This document shows positions 23,725 through 31,631 of a DNA stretch of 64,000 bases, in pieces. Below the pieces are notes generated by a model. The model had not been told where the DNA came from, did not search any database, and saw nothing but the letters and a program-made list of their open reading frames with translations. The position numbers were made by a program, and so were the translations under genes. Location of the stretch: the NCBI RefSeq assembly GCF_033343995.1, contig NZ_CP137573.1, forward strand, positions 1,612,001 through 1,676,000, read 5' to 3'. Positions within the stretch are counted from its first letter, which is position 1, and the number at the start of each line of letters is the position of its first letter. Origin of the DNA: Streptomyces sp. HUAS YS2. Its GTDB lineage: Bacteria > Actinomycetota > Actinomycetes > Streptomycetales > Streptomycetaceae.

Positions 23725-24965
23725 AGTGCCGGAATCCCCACCTTGAGTCCCTCGGTGACGCCCGCCCCCGACACCTCGACCCGGCCGCCGCTGAACAGCC
23801 CGGTGGTGACCGGCAGGATGCGGGTGGCGCCGTCGGCCCCGACGACCTGGACGCCGTGTCCGCCCTCGCGCAGGGCGAGCAGCGCGGCGACGGGCACGGA
23901 GAGCACCCCGCGCCGCCGTTCGCTCTCGGCCCGGACGCGGACGGGTGCGTACGTGAGCGCGCCGGCGGCCTTCTGGTCGAGCAGCGCGATGCGTACGGTC
24001 ACGGTGCGGTCGCCGTCATTCTTCGGGTCGCCGCCGTCGTCCTTGTCGTCGTCCCCGCCGTCGCCGTCTCCGCCGACGACGGTGCCGACGGAGGTCACCT
24101 TGCCGGGGACGGGGGCGTCGCGGCCGGGCAGCAGCACGGAGACCTTCCCGCCCTGGGGCAGCAGCTGCTGCTGGGCCATGGTGGCCTTGACCGTGACCGA
24201 CCGTTCGGCGCTGGTGGTGGCGAGGACGGGGCTGCCGCTCTGCGCCTCGACCCCGGGTTTCTTGTCGGGCTGCCCGGCCCGTACCGCCTGCGGGGCGAAG
24301 AGCACCCGGCCGAGCTCCAGCTCGCCGGTCTTCTTCAGGCCGAGGTCCTTCTGCCAGCGCTTGATCGCGGCGGCGGTGTTCTCGGTGAACTCCTCGTCGA
24401 CGGTGAAGCCGGAGTAGCCCAGCGCGGCGAGGTTCCGCTCCAGCTCCTTCACGTCGCCGCCGTCGGACATGTCCTCCTTGAAGGCGCGGTACGCGGGGAC
24501 GTCGCCGTACAGCAGGACGACGGGTTTCTCGTCCAGCCGGTACAGGACCCCGCCGCGGGCGACCTGCGTCCCCGGCGCGGCGACCCAGGTCACGGTCCCG
24601 TTCAGCCGGTTGGGCAGGAAGACCTCGTCGCCGTACTGCAGCGTGCCGTCGAGGGTTTCCGAAGCGGTGAGATCCCCGCGGGTGACGGGCGCGGTGGCGG
24701 GGGCCTCCCCCCGGCCGGGCGGCGCCTCCTGCCCGCCCCGGCCGGCCAGGACCACCGCGCCCGCGGTGGCGACGGCGGCGACGGCCACGCAGGACGCGAG
24801 GAGGATGCGGGTACGTCGGGGTCGGCGCGGGCCCTCCCCGGCCACCGCGTCCTCGACCCGGGTCTCCTCGCCCGGGGCCTGCGCCGGCGCGCGGACCCGC
24901 CTGCCCGGCGGGTCGTCGACGACGGGTCCCAGCGCGACCCTGCCGCCGGGGTCGGCGCCGGTCAC
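23721..24965 (-). CDS. Membrane-anchored HlyD-like adaptor with peptidoglycan-binding domain
   Basis: A 414-residue protein. After a Pro/Arg-rich cytoplasmic start, a single transmembrane helix lies near residues 57-80 (ILLASCVAVAAVATAGAVVLAG). The extracytoplasmic part has an HlyD/biotinyl-lipoyl-like section (TRGDLTASETLDGTLQYG), then a peptidoglycan-binding segment (GDVKELERNLAALGYSGF to AIKRWQKDLGL), then a barrel-like C-terminus. A very acidic Gly/Asp-rich linker (GGDGDGGDDDKDDGG) sits near residue 310. It probably bridges the ABC permease to the cell wall. The GTG start overlaps the lipoprotein stop as GTGA, so all four genes are coupled. Confidence 0.85.
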   Translation of the reverse strand: MTGADPGGRVALGPVVDDPPGRRVRAPAQAPGEETRVEDAVAGEGPRRPRRTRILLASCVAVAAVATAGAVVLAGRGGQEAPPGRGEAPATAPVTRGDLTASETLDGTLQYGDEVFLPNRLNGTVTWVAAPGTQVARGGVLYRLDEKPVVLLYGDVPAYRAFKEDMSDGGDVKELERNLAALGYSGFTVDEEFTENTAAAIKRWQKDLGLKKTGELELGRVLFAPQAVRAGQPDKKPGVEAQSGSPVLATTSAERSVTVKATMAQQQLLPQGGKVSVLLPGRDAPVPGKVTSVGTVVGGDGDGGDDDKDDGGDPKNDGDRTVTVRIALLDQKAAGALTYAPVRVRAESERRRGVLSVPVAALLALREGGHGVQVVGADGATRILPVTTGLFSGGRVEVSGAGVTEGLKVGIPAL

Positions 24966-25483
24966 TGCCCGCCCTGCCCCGGTACCGGGCCGGCCTCCTG
25001 GTAGCACGCCCGGGTGGCCGTCTCGTGCTCCTTCTCCTGGCCGGTCTTGACGTTGCCCAGATCGAAGCCCTTCTTCCGCATGCAGGCCTCGACCTTGAGC
25101 CGCCAGGTCTTGCGCTCCTCGGTCTCCTTGCCCTGGGAGGCCCCGCCGGAGCCGCCCTCCCCGGCGAACTGCTTGCACGCCTCCTGGGCCTTGGCGATCT
25201 TGGCCTGGTCCTGGCTCCCGGTGACCTGGATGGAGACGTTCCCGTTGCTCTCCGGGTCGTCGACGGTCAGCCCGTTGTCCCGCAGGCAGCGGACGAACTT
25301 CAGAGCGTCCGCGTCGGGCTCGCCGGAGCCCGGGCTGCTCTGTGCCTCGGCGGAGGCGCTGGGCTTGCCGCCTCCGGACGGGACCTCGGATTTCGGGTCG
25401 TCGCCGCAACCGGCCAGCAGACCGATCGAGAGCAATGCGGCGGCGGAGCTCAGCACCACACGGTTTAAAGGTTGCATTTTCAA
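24962..25483 (-). CDS. Secreted lipoprotein of the MacB-type operon
   Basis: About 173 residues. A signal sequence ending in the lipobox LLAGC predicts an extracellular lipoprotein. A Ser/Pro/Gly-rich linker follows, then a compact domain with four Cys (FVRCLRDNGL, EACKQF, VEACMRKKGF, RACYQEAG), likely two disulfides. The FVRCLRDNG and CMRKKGF elements look like two copies of one motif. I set the start at TTG 25483, where GGGAG lies 6 nt upstream; ATG 25477, two codons later, is 12 nt from it. It is first in the operon with the adaptor, ATPase and permease, and probably delivers or senses their substrate. Confidence 0.8.
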   Translation of the reverse strand: MKMQPLNRVVLSSAAALLSIGLLAGCGDDPKSEVPSGGGKPSASAEAQSSPGSGEPDADALKFVRCLRDNGLTVDDPESNGNVSIQVTGSQDQAKIAKAQEACKQFAGEGGSGGASQGKETEERKTWRLKVEACMRKKGFDLGNVKTGQEKEHETATRACYQEAGPVPGQGGQ

Positions 25484-25567
25484 CGTCGACTCCCTGTCCA
25501 TGCATACATGGAAATCCACGCCGAGCGGCGTGCGAGATCATGATTGCCAAGGGCCGCCGAGATACCG

Positions 25568-25595
25568 ATGAGAGCTTTATGAGAAACGGATGAGA
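25568..25595. promoter_or_regulatory. 11-bp-phased ATGAGA direct repeats, three copies
   Basis: ATGAGA starts at 25568, 25579 and 25590, exactly 11 bp apart, with a weaker CCGAGA at 25557. This one-turn spacing of direct repeats is typical of OmpR/PhoB-family response regulator sites. It lies about 85 nt upstream of the lipoprotein-ABC operon. Two more copies with the same spacing lie before the neighbouring secreted-protein promoter (26229-26245). Confidence 0.65.
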
Positions 25596-25640
25596 AAGAC
25601 CGGAGCAAAAGATTCCAGGTCGCGCACACGCGAAAGAGCC

Positions 25641-25674
25641 GAATTCGTGGACCTTCCGGACGGTCCACGAATTC
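25641..25674 (-). terminator. Terminator of the small secreted protein gene
   Basis: A perfect 13-bp stem GAATTCGTGGACC / GGTCCACGAATTC with an 8-nt loop, 35 nt after the stop codon at 25709, separates it from the export operon. Confidence 0.75.
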
Positions 25675-25708
25675 GACCCGAGGTTCACGCCCTGACGGGC
25701 CGGCTGAC

Positions 25709-26128
25709 TCAGCCGCCGATGGAGCCGCCCCAGATGGCGTACGTACCGGACGGGCACCACATGGTGTGGTTGAAGGTGCCGTAGTAGTACGTCGGGAACG
25801 TGTACCGGTAGCCGTTGGAGCAGTCGATGTAGACCCGGTACCCGTTGCCGGAACAGGTCATGTACATGTACCGACCGGACGTGGAGCCGTTCCAGCAGCT
25901 GGCCAGGGTGTTGATCTCACCCTTGGCCGCCGCGGCCAGGCCCGTCGACTTGTCGAGGGACTTGGTGACCGCACCGCCGGACTTGACCTCCCCCTGGGAC
26001 GACTGCGCAGTGGCGGCCGTCTGCCCCGCGTTGCCGGCCGAGGCCGCGGACGCGGAGGGCGCCAGTGCGACGCCGGAACCGAGAGCCAGCAGGGCGCTGG
26101 CACCCATGACGGCCAGACTCTTGCGCAT
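25709..26128 (-). CDS. Small secreted Cys- and Tyr-rich protein
   Basis: A 139-residue protein with a Sec signal peptide (MRKSLAVMG, a hydrophobic core, then APSASAAS, cleavage after ASA). A 45-residue Gln/Ser/Ala-rich spacer follows, then an ~65-residue C-terminal domain with four Cys and many Tyr (SCWNGSTSGRYMYMTCSG, IDCSNGYRYTF, MWCPSGTYAIWGG), suggesting a small disulfide-linked beta domain. I chose the ATG at 26128 because GGAG lies 8 nt upstream; the ATG two codons earlier is too close to it. It has a strong promoter with the same 11-bp ATGAGA repeats as the export operon next door, so the two may be co-induced. Family not recognised. Confidence 0.8.
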   Translation of the reverse strand: MRKSLAVMGASALLALGSGVALAPSASAASAGNAGQTAATAQSSQGEVKSGGAVTKSLDKSTGLAAAAKGEINTLASCWNGSTSGRYMYMTCSGNGYRVYIDCSNGYRYTFPTYYYGTFNHTMWCPSGTYAIWGGSIGG

Positions 26129-26197
26129 GCTCATTTCTCCCCCAATTCTTGCCCGTTGGTTCGTACCTTTTTGCCCGCCGGGTGAGCGGGCACCGCG

Positions 26198-26245
26198 ATT
26201 CTTGCCAGGGCGCCGAGAGCATGTCAATTCTCATTGCACTCTCAT
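26198..26245 (-). promoter_or_regulatory. Promoter of the secreted protein gene with ATGAGA repeats
   Basis: On the minus strand TTGACA (26222-26227) and AAGAAT (26198-26203) are spaced by 18 nt. Two ATGAGA copies, 11 bp apart (26240-26245 and 26229-26234), lie directly upstream of the -35 box, the position expected for an activator of the PhoB type. In the following 26246-26511 stretch I see no gene. Confidence 0.65.
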
Positions 26246-26511
26246 GATCACGGCCTGTACGGCGAATCAGCCATTCCGCAGAAAAGGCGTCGCCCGGCCC
26301 GACCCCATTCGAAAACCGGGAATGCGCCGGTCATCCTCGCGGCTGAATAAGTTGAGCTGTGGATTCCCTGTGGATCTTCCCCGATTACCGGACATTACCG
26401 AGACCACTCCCCGTCCGACCGATCGGTCGGGTCCGCCGACCCCACCCCTGTCCGCACCCCCTCACCACCCCCGCGCCGCCCCTACGGCAGGCCCGACCTG
26501 CGCGACCCCCC

Positions 26512-26576
26512 TTGACACCTCCCCACCCGTCCGTGCAACATTCCGTCAGACAGAAAGTTACTTCCGCAATACGGAA
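26512..26576 (+). promoter_or_regulatory. Promoter and paired operators of hyi-glxR
   Basis: TTGACA (26512-26517) and CAACAT (26536-26541) are spaced by 18 nt. Immediately downstream lie TTCCGTCAGACAGAA (26541-26555) and the perfect palindrome TTCCGCAATACGGAA (26562-26576), with starts 21 bp apart. The same pair with the same spacing follows the gcl promoter. The shape TTCC-N-GGAA suits IclR-family repressors such as the allantoin regulator AllR. Confidence 0.75.
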
Positions 26577-26591
26577 GGAGCGCCGCCCCTC

Positions 26592-27425
26592 ATGGGATAC
26601 ACGGACCAGCGCTTCGATGTGAACCTGTCGATCCTCTTCACGGAACTCCCGCTCCTGGAGCGCCCCGCGGCCGCCGCCGCGGCCGGCTTCACCGCGGTCG
26701 AGCTGTGGTGGCCCTGGATCGACACCGCCACCCCCGAGCAGAGCGAGCTCGACGCCCTGAAGAAGGCGCTCGACGACGCCGGCACCCAGCTCGTGGGCCT
26801 GAACTTCTACGCGGGACAGCTGCCCGGCCCGGACCGCGGCGCCCTCTCCGTACCGGGTGAGGAGTCGGACCGCTTCCGCGCCAACATCGACGTGGCCGCG
26901 GACTTCGCCGCCTCGGTCGGCTGCAAGGCGCTCAACGCGCTCTACGGCAACCGCGTCGAGGGCGTGGACCCGCAGGTCCAGGACGCCCTCGCCCTGGAGA
27001 ACCTGGTCCTGGCGGCCCGCGCGGCCGACCGGGTCGGTGCGATCCTCCTGGTCGAGACCCTCAACAAGCCGGAGTCGCCGCTCTACCCGCTGGTGAGCGC
27101 GCCCGCCGCCATCGAGGTCGTCGACAAGGTGAACGCGGCCACCGGACTCGGCAACGCCAAGTTCCTCCTCGACATCTACCACCTGTCGATGAACGGCGAG
27201 GACGTCAGCCAGGTCATCGCGCAGTACGCCGACAAGACCGGCCACGTGCAGATCGCCGACAACCCGGGCCGCGGCGCGCCGGGCACCGGCTCGCTCCCGT
27301 TGGAGCAGCTGCTCGACGAGCTCAAGAAGGCCGGATACGACGGCTGGGTCGGCCTGGAGTACAAGGCCGCCGACGCCGCCGCGTCCTTCGAGTGGCTCCC
27401 GGCCGAGGCCCGCGCGGCCCGCTGA
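26592..27425 (+). CDS. hyi: Hydroxypyruvate isomerase
   Basis: A 277-residue TIM-barrel enzyme of the xylose isomerase-like superfamily. It interconverts hydroxypyruvate and tartronate semialdehyde in the glyoxylate branch. Features seen: FDVNLSILFTELPLLERP at the start, FTAVELWWPW, LVGLNFYAG, ILLVETLNKPESP with a metal-binding Glu, FLLDIYHLSMNGED and HVQIADNPGRGAPGTG with metal-binding His and Asp. The ATG at 26592 follows GGAAGGAGC, which itself lies at the edge of the second operator. It is followed by glxR after 46 bp, on the same transcript. Confidence 0.93.
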   Translation: MGYTDQRFDVNLSILFTELPLLERPAAAAAAGFTAVELWWPWIDTATPEQSELDALKKALDDAGTQLVGLNFYAGQLPGPDRGALSVPGEESDRFRANIDVAADFAASVGCKALNALYGNRVEGVDPQVQDALALENLVLAARAADRVGAILLVETLNKPESPLYPLVSAPAAIEVVDKVNAATGLGNAKFLLDIYHLSMNGEDVSQVIAQYADKTGHVQIADNPGRGAPGTGSLPLEQLLDELKKAGYDGWVGLEYKAADAAASFEWLPAEARAAR

Positions 27426-27471
27426 ACCCCCTGACTCCTCCCCGTACCACCTTGTTTTGAGAGGCACCCTC

Positions 27472-28362
27472 ATGAGCAACCTTCCCAAGATCGCCTGGAT
27501 CGGCCTCGGCATCATGGGCTCGCCCATGTCCGAGAACCTGATCAAGGCGGGCTACTCCGTCACCGGCTTCACCCTGGAGCAGGACAAGCTGGAGCGCCTG
27601 GCCGCCGCCGGCGGCACCGCGGCCGGCTCGATCGCCGAGGCCGTCAAGGACGCCGACGTCATCATCACGATGGTGCCGGCCTCCCCGCAGGTCGAGGCCA
27701 TCAACTACGGTCCCGAGGGCATCCTCGAGAACGCCAGGTCCGGCGCCCTCATCGTCGACATGTCGTCGATCACCCCGCAGACCTCCGTGGACCTGGCGAA
27801 GAACGCGGCCGAGAAGGGCATCCGCGTCATCGACGCCCCGGTGTCCGGCGGCGAGGCGGGCGCCATCGAGGCCGTCCTGTCCATCATGGTCGGCGGCGAG
27901 CAGGCCGACTTCGACGAGGCCCTCCCGATCCTCGAGGCCCTCGGCAAGACCATCGTGCTCTGTGGCCCGCACGGCTCCGGCCAGACGGTGAAGGCCGCCA
28001 ACCAGCTGATCGTCGCGGTCAACATCCAGGCGTGCGCCGAGGCCGTGGTCTTCCTGGAGAAGTCCGGCGTGGACCTGAACGCCGCCCTGGACGTCCTCAA
28101 CGGCGGTCTGGCCGGCTCGACCGTGCTGACCCGCAAGAAGGACAACTTCCTGAACCGGGACTTCAAGCCCGGCTTCCGGATCGACCTGCACCACAAGGAC
28201 ATGGGCATCGTCACCGACGCCGCCCGCAACGTCGGCGCGGCCCTCCCGGTCGGCGCCGTGGTCGCCCAGCTCGTCGCCTCCCTGCGTGCGCAGGGCGACG
28301 GCGGCCTGGACCACTCGGCCCTGCTGCGCGCCGTCGAGCGCCTCTCCGGCCAGCAGGTCTGA
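27472..28362 (+). CDS. glxR: 2-hydroxy-3-oxopropionate (tartronate semialdehyde) reductase
   Basis: A 296-residue beta-hydroxyacid dehydrogenase that reduces tartronate semialdehyde to D-glycerate with NAD(P)H. The N-terminus shows the dinucleotide fold IAWIGLGIMGSPMSENL, followed by the VIDAPVSGGEAGA substrate loop and the catalytic Lys in GSGQTVKAANQLIVA, then KDMGIVTDAARNVGAALP near the end. The ATG at 27472 has GAGAGG upstream; an ATG-like start 15 nt earlier lacks this. It shares the hyi promoter. With Gcl it completes conversion of two glyoxylate to glycerate. Confidence 0.95.
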   Translation: MSNLPKIAWIGLGIMGSPMSENLIKAGYSVTGFTLEQDKLERLAAAGGTAAGSIAEAVKDADVIITMVPASPQVEAINYGPEGILENARSGALIVDMSSITPQTSVDLAKNAAEKGIRVIDAPVSGGEAGAIEAVLSIMVGGEQADFDEALPILEALGKTIVLCGPHGSGQTVKAANQLIVAVNIQACAEAVVFLEKSGVDLNAALDVLNGGLAGSTVLTRKKDNFLNRDFKPGFRIDLHHKDMGIVTDAARNVGAALPVGAVVAQLVASLRAQGDGGLDHSALLRAVERLSGQQV

Positions 28363-28468
28363 TCGGCCACCCCGTCCTACGGGGCCCAGATTTCCGGGCG
28401 GCGGCGGCGCTGACACCTGTCCTGTCGCGCCCAGGCGTCGTCGCCGCCCGGAACACCACACCTCAATT

Positions 28469-28509
28469 TCAACAAACTGTTGACGTCGCGTTGGTGGCGA
28501 ATTTACGCT
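28469..28509 (+). promoter_or_regulatory. Promoter and operator of the catalase gene
   Basis: TTGACG (28480-28485) and TACGCT (28504-28509) are spaced by 18 nt. The palindrome TCAACA-AAC-TGTTGA (28469-28483) overlaps the -35 box exactly as at the uraD operon. The identity extends through TTTCAACAAA and TGTTGACGT in both. Confidence 0.75.
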
Positions 28510-28561
28510 CCTCGCACCGTCACGCAGATGTCAGCAGAGCTCCCCTGTACGGAAGGTCACC

Positions 28562-30016
28562 ATGTCGAAGCGCGTGCTTACGACCGAGTCCGGCGCCCCC
28601 GTCGCCGACAACCAGAACTCCGCCACCGCCGGCGTCGGTGGCCCCATCCTGCTCCAGGACCAGCACCTGCTGGAGAAGCTCGCCCGGTTCAACCGCGAGC
28701 GCATCCCGGAGCGCGTGGTGCACGCCCGCGGCTCCGGCGCGTACGGCTACTTCGAGGTGACCGACGACGTCACCGCCTACACCAAGGCGGACTTCCTCGG
28801 CGAGGTCGGCAAGAAGACCGAGCTCTTCATCCGCTTCTCCACCGTGGCCGACTCGCTCGGCGGCGCGGACGCGGTCCGCGACCCGCGCGGCTTCGCGGTG
28901 AAGTTCTACACCGAAGAGGGCAACTACGACCTCGTCGGCAACAACACCCCGGTGTTCTTCATCAAGGACCCGATCAAGTTCCCCGACTTCATCCACTCCC
29001 AGAAGCGCGACCCCTTCACGGGCAAGCAGGAGGCGGACAACGTCTGGGACTTCTGGGCGCACGCCCCCGAGGCGACGCACCAGGTGACCTGGCTCATGGG
29101 CGACCGCGGCATCCCCGCCTCGTACCGCCACATGAACGGCTACGGCTCGCACACCTACCAGTGGACCAACGAGGCGGGCGAGGCCTTCTTCGTCAAGTAC
29201 CACTTCAAGACGAACCAGGGCATCCGCTCGCTCTCCGCCGAGCAGGCCGCCGAGGTCGTCGGCAGCGACGCCAACTCGCACCAGACCGACCTGCTGCAGT
29301 CCATCGAGCGCGGCGTGAACCCCTCCTGGACCCTGTACGTCCAGGTCATGCCGGCCGCCGAGGCCGCCGAGTACCGCTTCAACCCGTTCGACCTCACCAA
29401 GGTGTGGCCGCACAGCGACTACCCGCTGCAGCGCGTCGGCCGGATGGTCCTCGACCGCAACCCGGACAACGTCTTCGCCGAGGTCGAGCAGGCCGCGTTC
29501 TCCCCGAACAACTTCGTGCCGGGCATCGGTCCTTCGCCGGACAAGATGCTCCAGGGCCGGCTGTTCGCCTACGCGGACGCCCACCGCTACCGTCTCGGTG
29601 TCAACCACACCCAGCTGCCGGTGAACGCCCCCAAGGCGACCGAGGCCGACAACTACGGCCGGGACGGCTACATGGCCACCCGCAACGGCTCGCGCCACGA
29701 CAAGAACTACGAGCCCAACTCGTACCAGGGCCCGGCCCAGACGGACACCCCGCTGTCCGCGCCGCTCGCGATCCACGGCTGGACCGGCACCCACGCGGCC
29801 CCGCTGCACACCAAGGACGACGACTTCTTCCAGGCCGGTGAGCTGTACCGGCTGATGTCCGAGGACGAGAAGAACCGCCTCGTCGCCAACATCGCCGGCG
29901 GCCTCTCCCAGGTCTCCCGCGAGGACCTCATCGAGAAGAACATCGCGCACTTCGCCGCCGCCGACGCGGACTACGGCAAGCGCGTGGAGGAGGCGGTCCG
30001 CGCCCTGCGCGACTGA
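28562..30016 (+). CDS. Monofunctional haem catalase
   Basis: A 484-residue small-subunit catalase, which splits H2O2 to water and oxygen in the cytoplasm. Active-site residues are visible: His54 in [12 protein letters not shown], Asn127 in [11 protein letters not shown] and the haem-ligand Tyr337 in [14 protein letters not shown]. The length fits the clade of ~55 kDa enzymes. The ATG follows GGAAGG. The gene lies 200 bp after glxR with its own promoter, and its operator matches the urate oxidase operon, so it likely protects against peroxide formed during urate breakdown. A long hairpin follows the gene. Confidence 0.97.
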   Translation: MSKRVLTTESGAPVADNQNSATAGVGGPILLQDQHLLEKLARFNRERIPERVVHARGSGAYGYFEVTDDVTAYTKADFLGEVGKKTELFIRFSTVADSLGGADAVRDPRGFAVKFYTEEGNYDLVGNNTPVFFIKDPIKFPDFIHSQKRDPFTGKQEADNVWDFWAHAPEATHQVTWLMGDRGIPASYRHMNGYGSHTYQWTNEAGEAFFVKYHFKTNQGIRSLSAEQAAEVVGSDANSHQTDLLQSIERGVNPSWTLYVQVMPAAEAAEYRFNPFDLTKVWPHSDYPLQRVGRMVLDRNPDNVFAEVEQAAFSPNNFVPGIGPSPDKMLQGRLFAYADAHRYRLGVNHTQLPVNAPKATEADNYGRDGYMATRNGSRHDKNYEPNSYQGPAQTDTPLSAPLAIHGWTGTHAAPLHTKDDDFFQAGELYRLMSEDEKNRLVANIAGGLSQVSREDLIEKNIAHFAAADADYGKRVEEAVRALRD

Positions 30017-30031
30017 TCTCCGTACCAGACC

Positions 30032-30067
30032 GCGTACGGACATGACGGGAGGTCGTGTTCCGTACGC
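30032..30067 (+). terminator. Terminator of the catalase gene
   Basis: A 15-bp stem with one bulged T and one G:T pair, built on GCGTACGGA / TCCGTACGC, with loop GGGAG, starts 16 nt after the catalase stop. The remaining 170 bp up to the MFS gene show nothing further. Confidence 0.75.
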
Positions 30068-30243
30068 AGTCCGAATCCCGGCCCGGATGAGGGGTGGTCG
30101 GGATCCGGACGGCTTGAGGACCGCGGCGGCGTGCGAGCCAGTGCGGTGGTAAGGGCGGACCGGCCCCCTTCTTGACCTGAAGGAAGGGACGCAGAGAAGC
30201 CCGTCGTCGCCGCCGCGGTCCCCAGCTCATCGGCCTCATGGGC

Positions 30244-31572
30244 TCATTCGGACTCCGCCCGGCGGCGCGAACGTCCTGTCGCGCCAGCCTCGCTCCGTCG
30301 GGCGGTCATCAACGAGAGCGCGGAACCAGGTTTACGGTCCCTGGTTCCGCGCTCTTCTGCGTGTCCGGGTTCATCGTCGTGTCCGGGTTCGTCCGCGTGT
30401 CCGCGCTCTTCCGCGTGGGTGCGTCGGCCCGCGACCACGAGCGCCGCCGTGACCGTCAGCGAGAGCCCGGCCAGCAGCGCCATCGCCGTCGTCGTCGACG
30501 TGTACTGCGCCAGTACGCCGGCCAGCGTGGCGCTCACGCCCTGGAACGTGAGCATGCCCGAGCTGTGCAGGCCCAGGGCCTGACCGCTCAACTCGTCGGG
30601 CGTCAGCGCCAGCAGCTTCTCCTGGAACAGCAGGCTCGCGGCGTAGCCGGCCGTCGCCACGGTGACCGCGGCAAGGGCGAGCGGCAGGGCCGGATCGAGG
30701 GCGAACAGCAGGAACGGGGCCGCGAGGAGGGCCTGCAGCGGCGAGGCGAGCCGGCCGCGCCACGCCTTCGGTACGAAGCGTCCCACCGCCACGTCCCCCG
30801 CCAGCATGCCGATCGCGGCACAGGCGAACAGCGTGCCGGCCTGCTCGGGGGCCCACGGGACGAACAGCGACTCGCAGCCCACGATCAGCCCGTTCGGCAC
30901 CCACAGGGCCAGGTAGATCCGGCGGCGCGCCGGGGAGGACCACAGCCGCCCGTTGATGCGCCAGGTCTCCGCGACCGACGGCCGGCCCGACGCGCGCGGC
31001 GCCCGGCGGCTGAGGCCGAGGCGGGCGACCAGGGCCGCGGCGAGGTAGAGCGACGCACTCGTCAGCAGCGCCCCGCGCGGCGAGAGCGCCGCGACGAGCA
31101 GCCCGCCCGCGCCGTAGCCGGCGATCTGGCAGACGCCCACGGCCACGTTGAGAACCGAGCGTCCGAGCAGGTACCCGTCGCGGGAGAGGATCTCGCCGAG
31201 CAGCCCCATGCGCACCCCGCCGCCCACCGAGCCGATCAGGCCCTGCACGAACAGGATCGCGAACAGGGTCCCGACGGACAGGTCCGGAAGGACCTGGAGG
31301 GCGGTGCTCAGCGCGAACAGCAGCGCCAGGCCGGTGACGGCGGCGCGCGGCGGCAGCCGGTCGGCGGCGGACAACAGCGTGGCGGCGCCGACCATTTGGG
31401 CGAGGGAGGGTCCGAACATGGCGAGCGCGGACAGCAGCGGCGACCCGGTGTCGCGGTAGACCAGGGTGGCAAGTCCCAGGCCGGCGACGGTCTGCGCGGC
31501 GACCTGGACGGCGACAGTGAAGAAGAACGGTCTGAACTCGGGCGTGCGGAACAACTCGCGATAGGTGCGCAT
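30244..31572 (-). CDS. MFS transporter
   Basis: A 442-residue membrane protein with about 12 hydrophobic segments, from FRPFFFTVAVQVAAQTVAGLG at the start to MALLAGLSLTVTAALVV near residue 380. Layout and GLIGSVGGGVRMGLLGEIL, typical of efflux-type major facilitator proteins, predict export of a small compound. The last ~60 residues form an unusual hydrophilic tail with His/Glu repeats (HAEERGHADEPGHDDEPGH), and the 30315-30355 hairpin lies inside the coding region. The ATG has no clear ribosome-binding site. It is divergent, by 59 bp, from an ArsR-type regulator that probably controls it. The pair interrupts the glyoxylate gene group. Confidence 0.88.
   Translation of the reverse strand: MRTYRELFRTPEFRPFFFTVAVQVAAQTVAGLGLATLVYRDTGSPLLSALAMFGPSLAQMVGAATLLSAADRLPPRAAVTGLALLFALSTALQVLPDLSVGTLFAILFVQGLIGSVGGGVRMGLLGEILSRDGYLLGRSVLNVAVGVCQIAGYGAGGLLVAALSPRGALLTSASLYLAAALVARLGLSRRAPRASGRPSVAETWRINGRLWSSPARRRIYLALWVPNGLIVGCESLFVPWAPEQAGTLFACAAIGMLAGDVAVGRFVPKAWRGRLASPLQALLAAPFLLFALDPALPLALAAVTVATAGYAASLLFQEKLLALTPDELSGQALGLHSSGMLTFQGVSATLAGVLAQYTSTTTAMALLAGLSLTVTAALVVAGRRTHAEERGHADEPGHDDEPGHAEERGTRDRKPGSALSLMTARRSEAGATGRSRRRAESE
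30315..30355. terminator. Strong hairpin inside the 3' end of the MFS gene
   Basis: A perfect 16-bp stem AGAGCGCGGAACCAGG / CCTGGTTCCGCGCTCT with a 9-nt loop lies 70 nt before the MFS stop codon, inside the reading frame. It looks like a bidirectional terminator placed between convergent genes, which suggests that the reading frame was once shorter. Confidence 0.65.
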
Positions 31573-31631
31573 GCGAGGGAGTCTGGAAGGCGGCGGCGCA
31601 GTGCCGTTACAGTTTCGCGGGGAGGCGAAAC

